Shown here: positions 57,201 through 64,000 of the stretch, one piece after another
How the letters are laid out: every line of letters starts with the position of its first letter
Numbering within the stretch: position 1 is the stretch's first letter
DNA from: Endomychus coccineus
Taxonomy: Eukaryota > Arthropoda > Insecta > Coleoptera > Endomychidae
DNA length: 64,000 nt
Direction: 5' to 3'
NCBI GenBank assembly: GCA_958510875.1
Contig: OY294070.1
Coordinates: forward strand, 20,513,631-20,577,630
Made by a program: the position numbers and the translations under genes
Notes under the pieces: model-generated
The model's database searches: none
Seen by the model: the letters and a program-made list of their open reading frames with translations, nothing else
Told to the model about the DNA's origin: nothing

Positions 57201-60200
57201 TTTAATCAGCACATTCAATATGAAAAGCAATAATTGAAAACAGATTATTTTGAAATACATGACTTCCTATAAAAGGTTTTTGAGATGACCTTCAACTTCC
57301 ATAGATTTTTCCAATCACGTTCTAACGTCCTGCACTGTAACTTTTTCCAGCACTACAGGCGGTTCGTATTTTTTCCTTCAGGTGATCTCTACTTCGAGGC
57401 AGTTTTATGAAATCTATTTTTTAGAGTTCCCAATAAGTAGAAATCTAAGGGTGTTGAGTCTGGAGACTTTGGTGGCCATTGTATCAATCCATTATTTCCA
57501 ACCCACCTATCTGCAAAATTACCGTTAAGAATTCCCGTATAATTCGTGCCCTAACCATAAGTTGGCACGACACTGTAATGGAATATTTTCGAGTATGAGT
57601 GGTAGTTGTTCACGCAGAAATTGCAAATAGTTTTCGCCATTACGGACCATCCAAATGTCCAAAAATAATCCTACACCACACATTCATTCCACAATGTCCT
57701 TGCCTTTCAATTTCGTTAAGGTGCTATTGGTTTTCTGTCACACAATCATGCGCGTTGTTGCGTTTTGAGTTACCATTGTTGACAAAACGGCTTTCATCTG
57801 TCCAAAGTATATGTTGGAAAAGTTTATGGTCAGTAATTTCTAAATTTACAATTATTTGGGTGATAAATTAATTCTTTTTCCAAATATGTGCTTGCCTCAT
57901 TGTTTTTGGAATTATAATAGTTTCACCTTTTGGGGAACAAAATCCATCTTGGTTTTGTGTCAAAGTGCGTTCCAGTCTAACAAATACTTTTGCATGGAGA
58001 ACATGACGTCCATAATATTTGTCGCGATACAGCTGGACAGCTTTTCTACTATTTTGTTGAACTACACCAAAAATCAGCAGAATATCAACTTTTCCATTAT
58101 GTGTATAGTATAAAAGGTCCAAGAAGTTAACAATATTTATTGTTAGCAAACACGAATGACAACTAACTTGACAAGTTCAATTTAACATTGTTTGTATATG
58201 AAACAATTGTCACTTATTTTTAATGGAAAACTTGATTTGGCGAGATTTCATGAATAAGGCATTTTTTGCCTTTGTAGCCCTGCAACTTCTCAGCAAAAAT
58301 AGAGAAAGAGACAATTTTTTGATAAATGTTATTTCCAACTGTGAAGAAATATGGCTATTTCCTGGGACAAAAATTCCGATCACAACGTTACACGGTCATT
58401 TTTGAACTCATATTTTTTTCTCTATCTGCTGAAAATGTACCTCAAGCCATCATATTTGCGATCCTAGGTTTAGAATGTAATTAACTTTCTTACTTTTGCC
58501 GTAGTAGGGCTTGAGATAACATATCCTGGTAACATAGAACCAAACGAAGCATCCTTTATATATTAGTAAAACGGCAACCATTTATTTTAAATTTTGTATC
58601 TTTTACAGAACACATTGGAGAAGTGTTGCGTCTGCCAGAAGCCGATCCTGGATAGAATATTAAGGGCGACGGGTAAACCTTATCATCCGGTATGTTTCTG
58701 TTGCGTAGTTTGTGGGAAAAGCTTGGATGGAATTCCGTTTACTGTAGATGCGACGAATCAGGTTCATTGCATAGAAGACTTTCACAAGTAAGTCATTGAA
58801 ATGAAGGATGTTAAACCATTATTAAATGTATCTATGGTGTCGGTGTCTATGAATGAATTATAGGTATCGATTTGGTTATTTAATATTACGTTACTATTGT
58901 TATTCGTAGGTTTTAAATTCTATGAAGTCTAGAATAGGGGATTCAAGAAAATTAGCGTCTTCGTTTTTTAGTTTTCAACTTCTCAAATGTTCATGAAACC
59001 TTACACTGAAACTGCGTCCAGTTTGTCCTATGTAGCAGGAATTAAGTTATTAAATGATACTTGAATGATAATATTTGTTAATAATGATTCTTGACTCAGG
59101 TATGAATTATATATAAATTCTCGGGAAATAAGTCACACTAACACATATGCTTATTATTTTCATATTTACGTACGTTTCTGTTTCACGATTATCATCAGAA
59201 GACGTATTATGTCTAAAACGGGATTTCTTAAAACTAGTTGTATCAGCACTAAGCGTCCTTATCGCGCCAATTTCGTCGAATTGTACTTTGTAGATTATGA
59301 GCAGCTGCTGGGAGTAAAGTAGCTCTTGGCACGGAATAGAAAACCAAGTTTTCGTGAAGCAGTTGTCGCAATGGACCTAACATGATCATCCCATGAGAGG
59401 GTGTCGTTGATGGTGATTTCGAGCATGGATATGGAAGACTTGGGAATAGTCGTACCTGATATCATCATATTAGGGATTGTGGGATCCGCTTTCCTCGAAA
59501 AGATGCGAGCTTGAGTTTTGGTTACATTAAACTCTACTAGATTATCAGATCCCCATTTCAGACTCGTTGCCAGATCACCATTAACTGGGTCAACTTGTAT
59601 CTGTCGCTCCTCTCGCTCCCTTGGATCGTATAGGGGCTCTAGATGAGAAAGCGGTTTGAAATGTACCCTCATCTGCAAAGCTGTGGACGAAACAGGTGGC
59701 CACATCCAACAGATCGTTTATATGGAGCAGAAACAAAATTGGTGCCAAGACACATCCCTGTGGAACACCAAACGTTGATAGCCATTGTATTGGAGGATAC
59801 TCCGTCAACCATCACTTGGAGTGATCTTTCTGAGAGTTGCAAATTGCTTTAAAATGGTGAAAATAGGAACCGTATTTTTGTTTTTTTTTCGTGGTCAGTT
59901 GCAACTAATTTGATTTTGGGAAATGGCCAGAAGGGAATTATAATGTGAGCTACAAAGGAATTATGTGTATTTCCATTATATTTAAAGTATACACATTTTG
60001 CTAACAAAAGATTTCGGTGATCGATTGAAGACAATTCATATACTTTTCGACTAGCCACTTTAATATAAATTTTAATGAAATACTGAAGAAACAGTTGTGT
60101 TCGACGTATGTTGCTCTGACAGCTGGCAATTCAAAATTTTTTTCTAGTCTATTTCTTTTATTTAGGCTTACGCCTATTTGGCATTTGGGAAGGGTCTGGG

Positions 60201-63101
60201 TTCGAATCCCGATCCCGCCCGATTTTCCGAGAGACCTGGCCGCCTAACCAGGCATAGTCTACTGTTATTTCTATGACTCACGGCATACTTGATCGATAAA
60301 AGAATACGCTAATGCTATATGTGGCAGAGATATGTTAAGATTAAGTGCGCGAGCGACTATTTTAGTGACCGGGCTCAAGATATGGTTCCACTACTCCTCA
60401 ACAGCTTATATTGTATACTACAGTGTGTGGGCGATATTTAGTAAAGAAAGGGGATGCATCTTCTTGCTGTTAGTTCACTTAACCTCGGTCATTTTTTAAC
60501 GTTACGTTTATGGCGCTAGCGCGCTCTATCTTAACATCTCTCTGATCTCTGGTAACATCCCGCTCAGCACAGAATGGCTAACACTTTAGCTAAGAATGGC
60601 TAACACTTTAGCGTATCTATATTCTGTGCTCAGTACTCTCTTGATCTATACACGTCCTCACTTCTCTATGATGCCAGTATCATAGAATAATTATAAGCAG
60701 TATTGCTGAAGGAGGCTAGGAAGCCTGAAACATCCCTCTCCCCTGCGAAGAGTAAATGAAAATGGTACCTACACCTGGCGAGAGTATTACATATTTAAAA
60801 TAATAGGATGAATAAGCATTAAAATATATTTAAAAGTGATCAAATAATTCACACATATCGGTGTCATTTTTGAAATACAGTTAATTTGTACTAATCCTAG
60901 CAAATATATTCGAAATGTACTTACTGCCTATGGAGTTTTTCGTTTCTGGTGGCGGTCCATATCCTTTGATAACGAATGTCACGCACCTTCACCAATGTCC
61001 GTCCACTAACACATTTGATTTTATTAAGAACTAATCAACTTGTCTTATTTAAGAACGATCAATTTGTGGGAAAAGGTAAATAGTAATTACTCTATGACTA
61101 TTGGAGTTTGGAGTTCGCGCCGTTTCTATGTACACCATTACACCGTTTCTATGCACACCATTATATTTGAAACAATCGAAGGTGAATTAAGAGATTTACT
61201 CTGAAATTATTGAATAATTAAAATTTAATATAATGAAATGATTTCTTTTGGATAGACCTTGAAATACGGTTAACTTATTTTTCAACTAGATATTCAATGA
61301 TTTACATCACGAAATATATTCACCAAAGGACAATTGCTCCTGTTAGTTTTCGTGTTTGAAAGACGTTCGTTAATAGTTAACTATTTAAATCACTTTCACT
61401 ATTGTCCACTTAAACCGTTGTTTAAATACGAAATTATCGATTTTTATAATAAATAATTGTTTTTCAAAATACCGAAACCGGACCTCACACTAGAAAGGTT
61501 GTTTATTTGCAGCCGAATCAACTATACGATTTAAAACAAAAGCAAATAGACGAGACACGCGCATTAACCACCAATTAGATATCGAGAAACTCGCGCGAAA
61601 TGGAAATAAGTTTGAAATATAGCATTGGGACCGTTTTCCTTGTTTGAAACGATTTAAATTTCTCGGTAAACCAAAATGTTAAAGTACATGGTAATATAAT
61701 TCATCCACATATACAATAGTAGAATTACCCATTCAAAAAAATATTTCTAAGTCTTTTGAGAAGAGTAATCGTTATTGTGTGGTTTTAATAATCATCGAAG
61801 TCATCATAATATTTTTAATAATAATAGTAAGGTTATATTTTATATTATAATAACAAACTGAATTTGTTACACTTAATTTTTTATGGGTATTACTGAAAAT
61901 ATTCCAACTAAGTAATGAAATAATTATGTAATAATGCAAGATACTATTTATTTGGTACAGAGAATTAATAAAATTATCTTTTAGAATTTTTGCACCAAGA
62001 TGTTGGGTTTGCCAGCAGCCAATCATGCCGGAACCAGGAGAAGAAGAAACTGTTCGAGTTGTGGCTTTGGACCACAGTTTCCACATACAATGCTACAAAT
62101 GCGAAGTGAGTTTTCCCGATAAAGTAGATATTCTTTATCGACTAGTGTTCAGGAAAAGTTATTTCATTCCTATCTCTACAATACTATCAAAAATTTCATG
62201 ATTTAAATATATACCGAATGTCTCCTAACTAATGAACAACTAGAGCCACTTTAAATAAAACGAGCTTAATCAAGTAATATACGTTTTTTGGGAATTTAAA
62301 AAAGATACAGGATGTTCAAAGTCGAAGTTTATTTCAGAAAATAAGCCATAATTTGAAAGGGTTCAATGTATCACATAAATTATTTTTTTAGGGGTGAAAA
62401 ATGCGAATTTCGAAAATTTTCCCGTCGTGGGCGCCAGTTAGCACTGATTTTAATATATATGCATTTTTTTCTTACATCCACATTACTTACATTCTGATTC
62501 AAGCTTCTGAAAGAAACGTTATTTCCAAGTTAAAAATGTATAATTGCTTGATGTCTCCAGTCATTTTTGAGCATTAAAGGCCTTTCAAACATCAAAGTAA
62601 TCAAACTGATACTCTAATTGACACATTGCAATAACTTGAAAACTGGGGGTTAAATAATTCAGCAAATTTTGAAAGTGAGCACCAATACATTTTTTAAAAC
62701 TTTCAACTAAGTAACATAATATTACTTCACATGTTACTCATAAAAACATAATGCCAATTTTGAATAAAAAAAATTTAATATTTTTGAAATTATGGATTAT
62801 GTTCCATAATCAATTTTCATTTTAAACAAGCCTTTCAAAAAAAATTCACACTACTTGATCAAATCTATTTTGATGTCTAATATATCTATTCTAAGGCCCA
62901 ATGAATTTGAGACCCATATCAACAAATCTAATTGGATTACTTGTTGTTTATCTGTTCAATTTGTTATAGGATTGTGGGTTGGTATTGTCCTCTGAAGCCG
63001 AGGGACGCGGATGTTATCCATTGGATGGACATGTATTATGCAAAAGTTGTAACGCCAAAAGAGTCCAAGCACTAACGAATCACATGACAACAGAACTTTA
63101 A
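45089..63101 (+). CDS. Zyx: Zyxin/LPP/TRIP6-family LIM protein
   Basis: Nine coding exons join in frame to a 557-residue protein, close to family size. Residues 1-49 begin [16 protein letters not shown] with a PPKPKKP motif. Residues 50-198 are rich in Tyr/Asn/Pro repeats (YSNIP, TYSNSP, YANVD, YSNLV). Residues 199-265 hold LPPPPPP and [17 protein letters not shown]1-type sites for Ena/VASP. A leucine-rich stretch ([12 protein letters not shown], about 345) could be a nuclear export signal. Three LIM domains follow: about 360-413 (CVKC ... [10 protein letters not shown] ... YCDED), 421-475 ([14 protein letters not shown] ... DGIPFTVDA), and 480-545 ([13 protein letters not shown] ... [14 protein letters not shown]). 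LIM2 and LIM3 match LPP/TRIP6/zyxin very closely. Role: actin-cytoskeletal adaptor at adhesion sites, with nuclear shuttling; in flies Zyx also acts in Hippo signalling. The 5'UTR exon(s) were not located. Confidence 0.93.
45600..47060 (-). mobile_element. LINE ORF2 remnant in Zyx intron
   Basis: The minus-strand frame 46403-46170 gives [20 protein letters not shown] and [20 protein letters not shown] (RT). Frame 46986-46795 carries the upstream region ([28 protein letters not shown]). The 3' end shows a TTTATTTATTTATTTAATTA run at about 45605. Different sequence from LINE family A; Jockey/R1-type motifs. Confidence 0.7.
47096..47879 (-). mobile_element. Possible LTR retrotransposon remnant
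   Basis: On the minus strand, sequence starting TGTTATAGTGTATTACATAT (47879) runs to ...GGGTCCGTTTCAC (about 47126), followed at once by TGGCGCCCAGCATAG. This resembles a tRNA-Lys-type primer-binding site next to a 5' LTR. A second LTR, TSD and coding region were not found, so this is tentative. Confidence 0.3.
47880..48420 (+). mobile_element. Penelope-like reverse transcriptase fragment
   Basis: The plus strand encodes the PLE signature [20 protein letters not shown] (about 47910-47970) and, at 48050-48240, [44 protein letters not shown] and [10 protein letters not shown]. The YxDD stretch between them is damaged. It ends 100 bp before Zyx exon 2. Confidence 0.75.
48522..48969 (+). CDS. 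Zyx: Zyx coding exon 2
   Basis: Acceptor AATTAACAG; donor GTGTGT at 48970 leaves phase 1. Encodes [19 protein letters not shown] through GTGGRYPNG, with repeated Y-S-N/Y-A-N motifs that look like tyrosine-phosphorylation or SH2-ligand sites. Confidence 0.88.
49020..49480. mobile_element. Penelope-like termini, variant B, inverted pair
   Basis: Two or more copies of the 2190-2345 repeat in alternating orientation: 49040-49125 (minus, internally deleted), 49136-49240 (plus), 49330-49470 (minus). Shared marks are TTCCGGATGGATTCCGCGTC and GGCGAAACGTCGGCATCAAG. The minus copy at 49410-49452 has GAAACAU in place of GAAACGU and a weakened stem I. Confidence 0.65.
49152..49191 (+). ncRNA. Hammerhead ribozyme-like motif, variant B, short stem II
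   Basis: Stem I UGCC (49152-49155) / GGCA (49188-49191); core CUGAAGA (49156-49162); stem II GCC/GGC closed over the loop because three bases are deleted relative to 2219-2261; GAA (49180-49182); palindromic ACGU (49183-49186); cleavage C at 49187. All core bases retained. It lies in the intron after Zyx exon 2, sense to the gene. Confidence 0.5.
49510..49705 (-). mobile_element. LINE family A fragment, copy 4
   Basis: Minus-strand frame with [20 protein letters not shown] and [12 protein letters not shown], the conserved region after the RT domain. DNA matches the 30.5 kb and 10.6 kb copies. Confidence 0.65.
50180..50379 (+). CDS. Zyx: Zyx coding exon 3
   Basis: Acceptor TTGTTTCAG; the phase-1 G from exon 2 plus AA gives Glu, producing [11 protein letters not shown]. 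The exon ends GSQ before GTAATA (50380), phase 0. Holds the EVH1-binding proline motifs. Confidence 0.88.
50464..50540. repeat. Short near-perfect hairpin in Zyx intron 3
   Basis: ATTACTTTGTTTTTATACCA and its complement TGGTATAAAACAAAGTAAT flank a loop of about 22 nt plus AAAGTG pairs. A single base is missing in one arm. Probably a tiny MITE remnant. Confidence 0.5.
50707..50745 (+). CDS. Zyx: Zyx 13-codon microexon
   Basis: Between TTGTTCAG and GTAAAG, encodes [13 protein letters not shown]. Its 39 nt and phase-0 ends mean it could be included or skipped without disturbing the frame. Confidence 0.65.
50883..50957 (+). CDS. Possible alternative terminal exon of Zyx
   Basis: After an AACAACAG acceptor, phase-0 reading gives [20 protein letters not shown], then CKIH and a TAA. 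The only nearby donor (GAATG|GTATTG, 50939) would leave phase 2 and break the frame with the next exon. If used, it would end a LIM-less isoform; AATAAA occurs about 400 bp downstream at about 51341. It could equally be a chance frame. Confidence 0.3.
   Translation, partial: SYTNYPDIRSYQFQPETEWYCKIH
51878..55351 (-). mobile_element. hAT transposon (GTF2IRD2/SCAND3-like transposase), degraded
   Basis: 3474 bp with termini TAGGGGTCTCCAAAC and, inverted, CAAGGGTCTCCAAAC. The flanks are 8-bp duplications GGTTAGTT (51870-51877) and GGCTAGTT (55352-55359). Minus-strand coding blocks in order: 54691-54293 ([58 protein letters not shown]), 53070-52876 ([29 protein letters not shown]), 52843-52637, and 52496-52074 ([40 protein letters not shown], the hAT dimerisation domain). 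Interrupted by another element at about 53108-54050 and by frameshifts. Lies in the Zyx intron before exon 5. Confidence 0.85.
53108..54050. mobile_element. Element nested in the hAT
   Basis: Related inverted ends: left TTGCTAGAGATGCATAGAG (about 53114-53132) and right CTCTATGCATTAGCAA (about 54029-54044). It separates hAT coding blocks. Inside, a minus-strand frame (53904-53671) has an acidic [20 protein letters not shown] segment and [14 protein letters not shown], weakly like Harbinger-type N-termini. Target duplication unclear. Confidence 0.45.
55596..55859 (+). CDS. Zyx: Zyx coding exon 5
   Basis: Acceptor TTAACAG; donor GTACAT at 55860, phase 0. Encodes [18 protein letters not shown], a Ser/Tyr-rich linker, the leucine-rich [12 protein letters not shown] and the first Cys pair of LIM1 (CVKCGEK). 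Confidence 0.92.
55976..56119 (+). CDS. Zyx: Zyx coding exon 6 (LIM1)
   Basis: Acceptor TTTTCAG; donor GTATGT at 56120, phase 0. Encodes the remainder of LIM1 with zinc ligands in [12 protein letters not shown] and NPYCDEDY. Confidence 0.94.
56345..57070 (-). mobile_element. LINE 3' fragment with RNase H domain
   Basis: Minus-strand frame 57065-56859: [20 protein letters not shown] and [19 protein letters not shown], the RNase H signature with the catalytic His. It ends toward 56347 in a (TTGA)n tail on the minus strand, typical of an LINE 3' end. Truncated at its 5' end and apparently inserted in the composite element. Confidence 0.65.
57280..58149 (-). pseudogene. DUF4817-type mariner transposase, degraded
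   Basis: N-terminal block at 58149-57868: [41 protein letters not shown]-terminal block near 57480-57400: [20 protein letters not shown], the region holding the last catalytic Asp, changed around S-T-P-L-D-F-Y. Several stops. Distinct from the 39-kb copy. Confidence 0.65.
58609..58787 (+). CDS. Zyx: Zyx coding exon 7 (LIM2)
   Basis: Acceptor CTTTTACAG; donor GTAAGT at 58788, phase 2. Encodes [20 protein letters not shown] and [20 protein letters not shown], nearly the family consensus. Confidence 0.95.
59105..59265 (-). mobile_element. Penelope-like terminus, variant A
   Basis: Minus-strand copy of the 16385-16520 repeat. Hammerhead-like core at 59203-59161: CUGAUGA intact (59198-59192), GAAAC intact (59178-59174), stem III palindrome ACGUACGU. 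Stem II is reduced to about one pair (AAU/ACA) and stem I has a mismatch, so activity is doubtful. Confidence 0.6.
59266..59850 (-). mobile_element. LINE family A fragment, copy 5
   Basis: The minus strand encodes [35 protein letters not shown] (YADD-type motif as FADE) and [20 protein letters not shown]. Joins the PLE terminus directly. Confidence 0.7.
60160..60790 (+). repeat. Possible tRNA-derived SINE
   Basis: Contains GGGTTCGAATCCC (about 60198-60210), a perfect pol III B-box, in GGTCTGGGTTCGAATCCCGA. A matching A-box upstream is not obvious. It also has a 20-bp direct repeat AGAATGGCTAACACTTTAGC at about 60573 and 60595, enclosed by inverted CAGCACAGAATGG/ATTCTGTGCTC words. Confidence 0.35.
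60791..61984. other. Zyx intron 7, no gene recognised
   Basis: AT-rich intronic sequence up to exon 8. A 104-codon minus-strand frame overlapping exon 8 is a shadow of that exon. Confidence 0.4.
61985..62105 (+). CDS. Zyx: Zyx coding exon 8 (LIM3, first half)
   Basis: Acceptor TCTTTTAG; the codon split across the junction gives Lys. Donor GTGAGT at 62106, phase 0. Encodes [20 protein letters not shown] and [15 protein letters not shown]. Confidence 0.94.
62106..62969. other. Zyx intron 8, no gene recognised
   Basis: 864 bp, AT-rich, without a recognisable transposon. The branch-acceptor region is TGTTCAATTTGTTATAG. Confidence 0.45.
62970..63101 (+). CDS. Zyx: Zyx coding exon 9 (LIM3, second half, stop)
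   Basis: Acceptor TTGTTATAG; encodes [36 protein letters not shown] and ends MTTEL, TAA at 63099-63101. The family C-terminus is recognisable. Confidence 0.95.
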   Translation, partial: DCGLVLSSEAEGRGCYPLDGHVLCKSCNAKRVQALTNHMTTEL

Positions 63102-63990
63102 TTTTGTTGATAATATAACATACTCTATGTATGAAATCTGGTATATCAAGTAATAGACGTTAATTTGTGATAATTTCAAACTGTTTTATTCGAATATTCC
63201 TTTGAATTTGAAGGATTTTATTCTTGTTGGATGATGAAACAATAAAAATAATTATTTGTAGTTAGTCCCCTACTATATTCCCAATATTTTTTGTTCATTC
63301 AAAAACCATTGGAAATTTATAAATATATTTTATATATGAATTTATTATTATTAAGAGAGAAATAATTGCGTTCCAAATTTATATAAATATATATATATAT
63401 AATTTCATCTACATTTATAGGTCCTTAAGTAATACTTGCTATCGCAAATATTTCGAATATTAAGCTCAAAATTGTTAAAATTCCTAGCTTTTGCTTATAT
63501 ATATTTAGTAAATGTTTATATTTTATTTATTTTATACGATTTTACAATTTTTAATATTTTATATTTATGTAAGACTATTTTTTATGAATGTGTATTTTAT
63601 TTTAATGGTTAATTTTTTGGGGTTAAGTGGGCTGTATTGTATGTAGAAAGTGAATTATCCCCAAATCTAAGATGTACAGGCTCCCATAATTAAAATATAA
63701 GTTTAATAATTTTTCCCTTCAAATATCCCTCGGATCAATTGTAAAATTTTAATAAAAGGTCAATAAATAAATAAATAAAATATATCATGAAAAGAATGTT
63801 TGTCTTGAGAAGACATTGTAATATTTGATTTATTTAACTTATATTTTAATTCCAGGTTTAACTGTATAATTTTATCAATGTTCTGGTCAGTTATAAAATA
63901 TTAGCTAGTACTTTTGTGATTTAATATAGCATTTCAAAAATGTGCCAATGCAGTTATTGTACAGTGTGTTGAATAAATTAGTTCTACATC
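63102..63990 (+). terminator. Zyx 3'UTR with several poly(A) signals
   Basis: AATAAA occurs at 63241, at about 63751 and 63762 (in an AATAAATAAATAAATAAA tract) and at 63972. Strongly AT-rich. Which signal is used cannot be decided from sequence. Confidence 0.5.
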
Positions 63991-64000
63991 CATGAAATAT

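Larger units (their letters stand above)
56170..58546 (-). mobile_element. Composite TIR element in Zyx intron after LIM1
   Basis: Arms of about 170 bp: left 56170-56340 (CTACTACTATGGCAAAAGTA, GGAATCGCAAATATGATG) and right about 58370-58546 as the inverse (TACTTTTGCCGTAGTAGG). Contains a DUF4817 mariner-type transposase on the minus strand and a LINE fragment. The left end is only 50 bp past the exon 6 donor. Confidence 0.65.

Noticed and set aside
60198..60210. Functional tRNA gene
   Set aside because: Only a B-box is visible; no cloverleaf, A-box or acceptor stem could be folded.
1..64000. CRISPR arrays, bacterial operons, prophage or toxin-antitoxin systems
   Set aside because: The window is eukaryotic, with spliced genes and animal transposons; no regularly spaced repeats or prokaryotic gene organisation.

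Overview
This is a 64 kb piece of an AT-rich animal genome, almost certainly an insect and possibly a beetle (order not proven). The basis is GT-AG introns, arthropod-type gene products, and a repeat community of Jockey-like LINEs, Penelope-like elements, FLYWCH/MULE, DUF4817-type mariner, hAT and Crypton elements. Nothing is bacterial: there are no operons, Shine-Dalgarno sites or CRISPR arrays.

Three host genes are supported. (1) At the left edge on the minus strand (205-1199, continuing off the window) lies the 5' part of a FAST-kinase-domain (FASTKD)-like mitochondrial RNA-metabolism gene. (2) On the plus strand (15706-29774) a four-exon gene encodes a 180-residue bHLH transcription factor of the Paraxis/Scleraxis (TCF15/SCX) family; its 9.9 kb first intron is packed with transposons. 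(3) On the plus strand (45089-63101) nine coding exons encode a 557-residue zyxin/LPP/TRIP6-family protein: proline- and tyrosine-rich N-terminus, EVH1-type LPPPP motifs and three C-terminal LIM domains. Reading phase is consistent across every proposed junction in both complete gene models. The two plus-strand genes have separate jobs (nuclear transcription factor; focal-adhesion/actin adaptor) and nothing suggests joint regulation.

Most of the remaining sequence is mobile-element debris. 1.4-5 kb: a small inverted-repeat unit, a Penelope-like (PLE) terminus, a broken MULE with a hAT MITE inside it, and a large foldback MITE. 6.2-11.1 kb: LINE, then a FLYWCH-MULE split by a foldback element, then a LINE fragment. 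11.9-15 kb: PLE, hAT and LINE fragments. 16-29 kb (inside the bHLH gene): PLE terminus, second copy of the foldback, mariner fragment, foldback MITE, 169-nt palindrome, Crypton, more foldbacks. 30-34 kb: a LINE split by a hAT element that is itself split by a mariner element. 36.6-42.3 kb: PLEs and a long-TIR mariner. 42.3-44.9 kb: simple inverted repeats. Zyxin introns: LINE, possible LTR, PLEs, a hAT with readable 8-bp target duplication, a composite TIR element, and a possible SINE.

The most interesting signal is a dispersed set of hammerhead-ribozyme-like sequences at PLE termini. At least three keep the full catalytic core with pairing stems (16431-16472 minus, 2219-2261 plus, 49152-49191 plus) and several others carry identifiable core mutations. 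PLE hammerheads are a known phenomenon, so the class is not new, but two structurally different versions and their decay series sit together in this window. A second item is an uncharacterised long-TIR foldback family (termini TAGTCCAGGC, 3-bp target duplications), whose insertion point can be reconstructed exactly because it split a MULE reading frame. I found no convincing evidence for a wholly new system.
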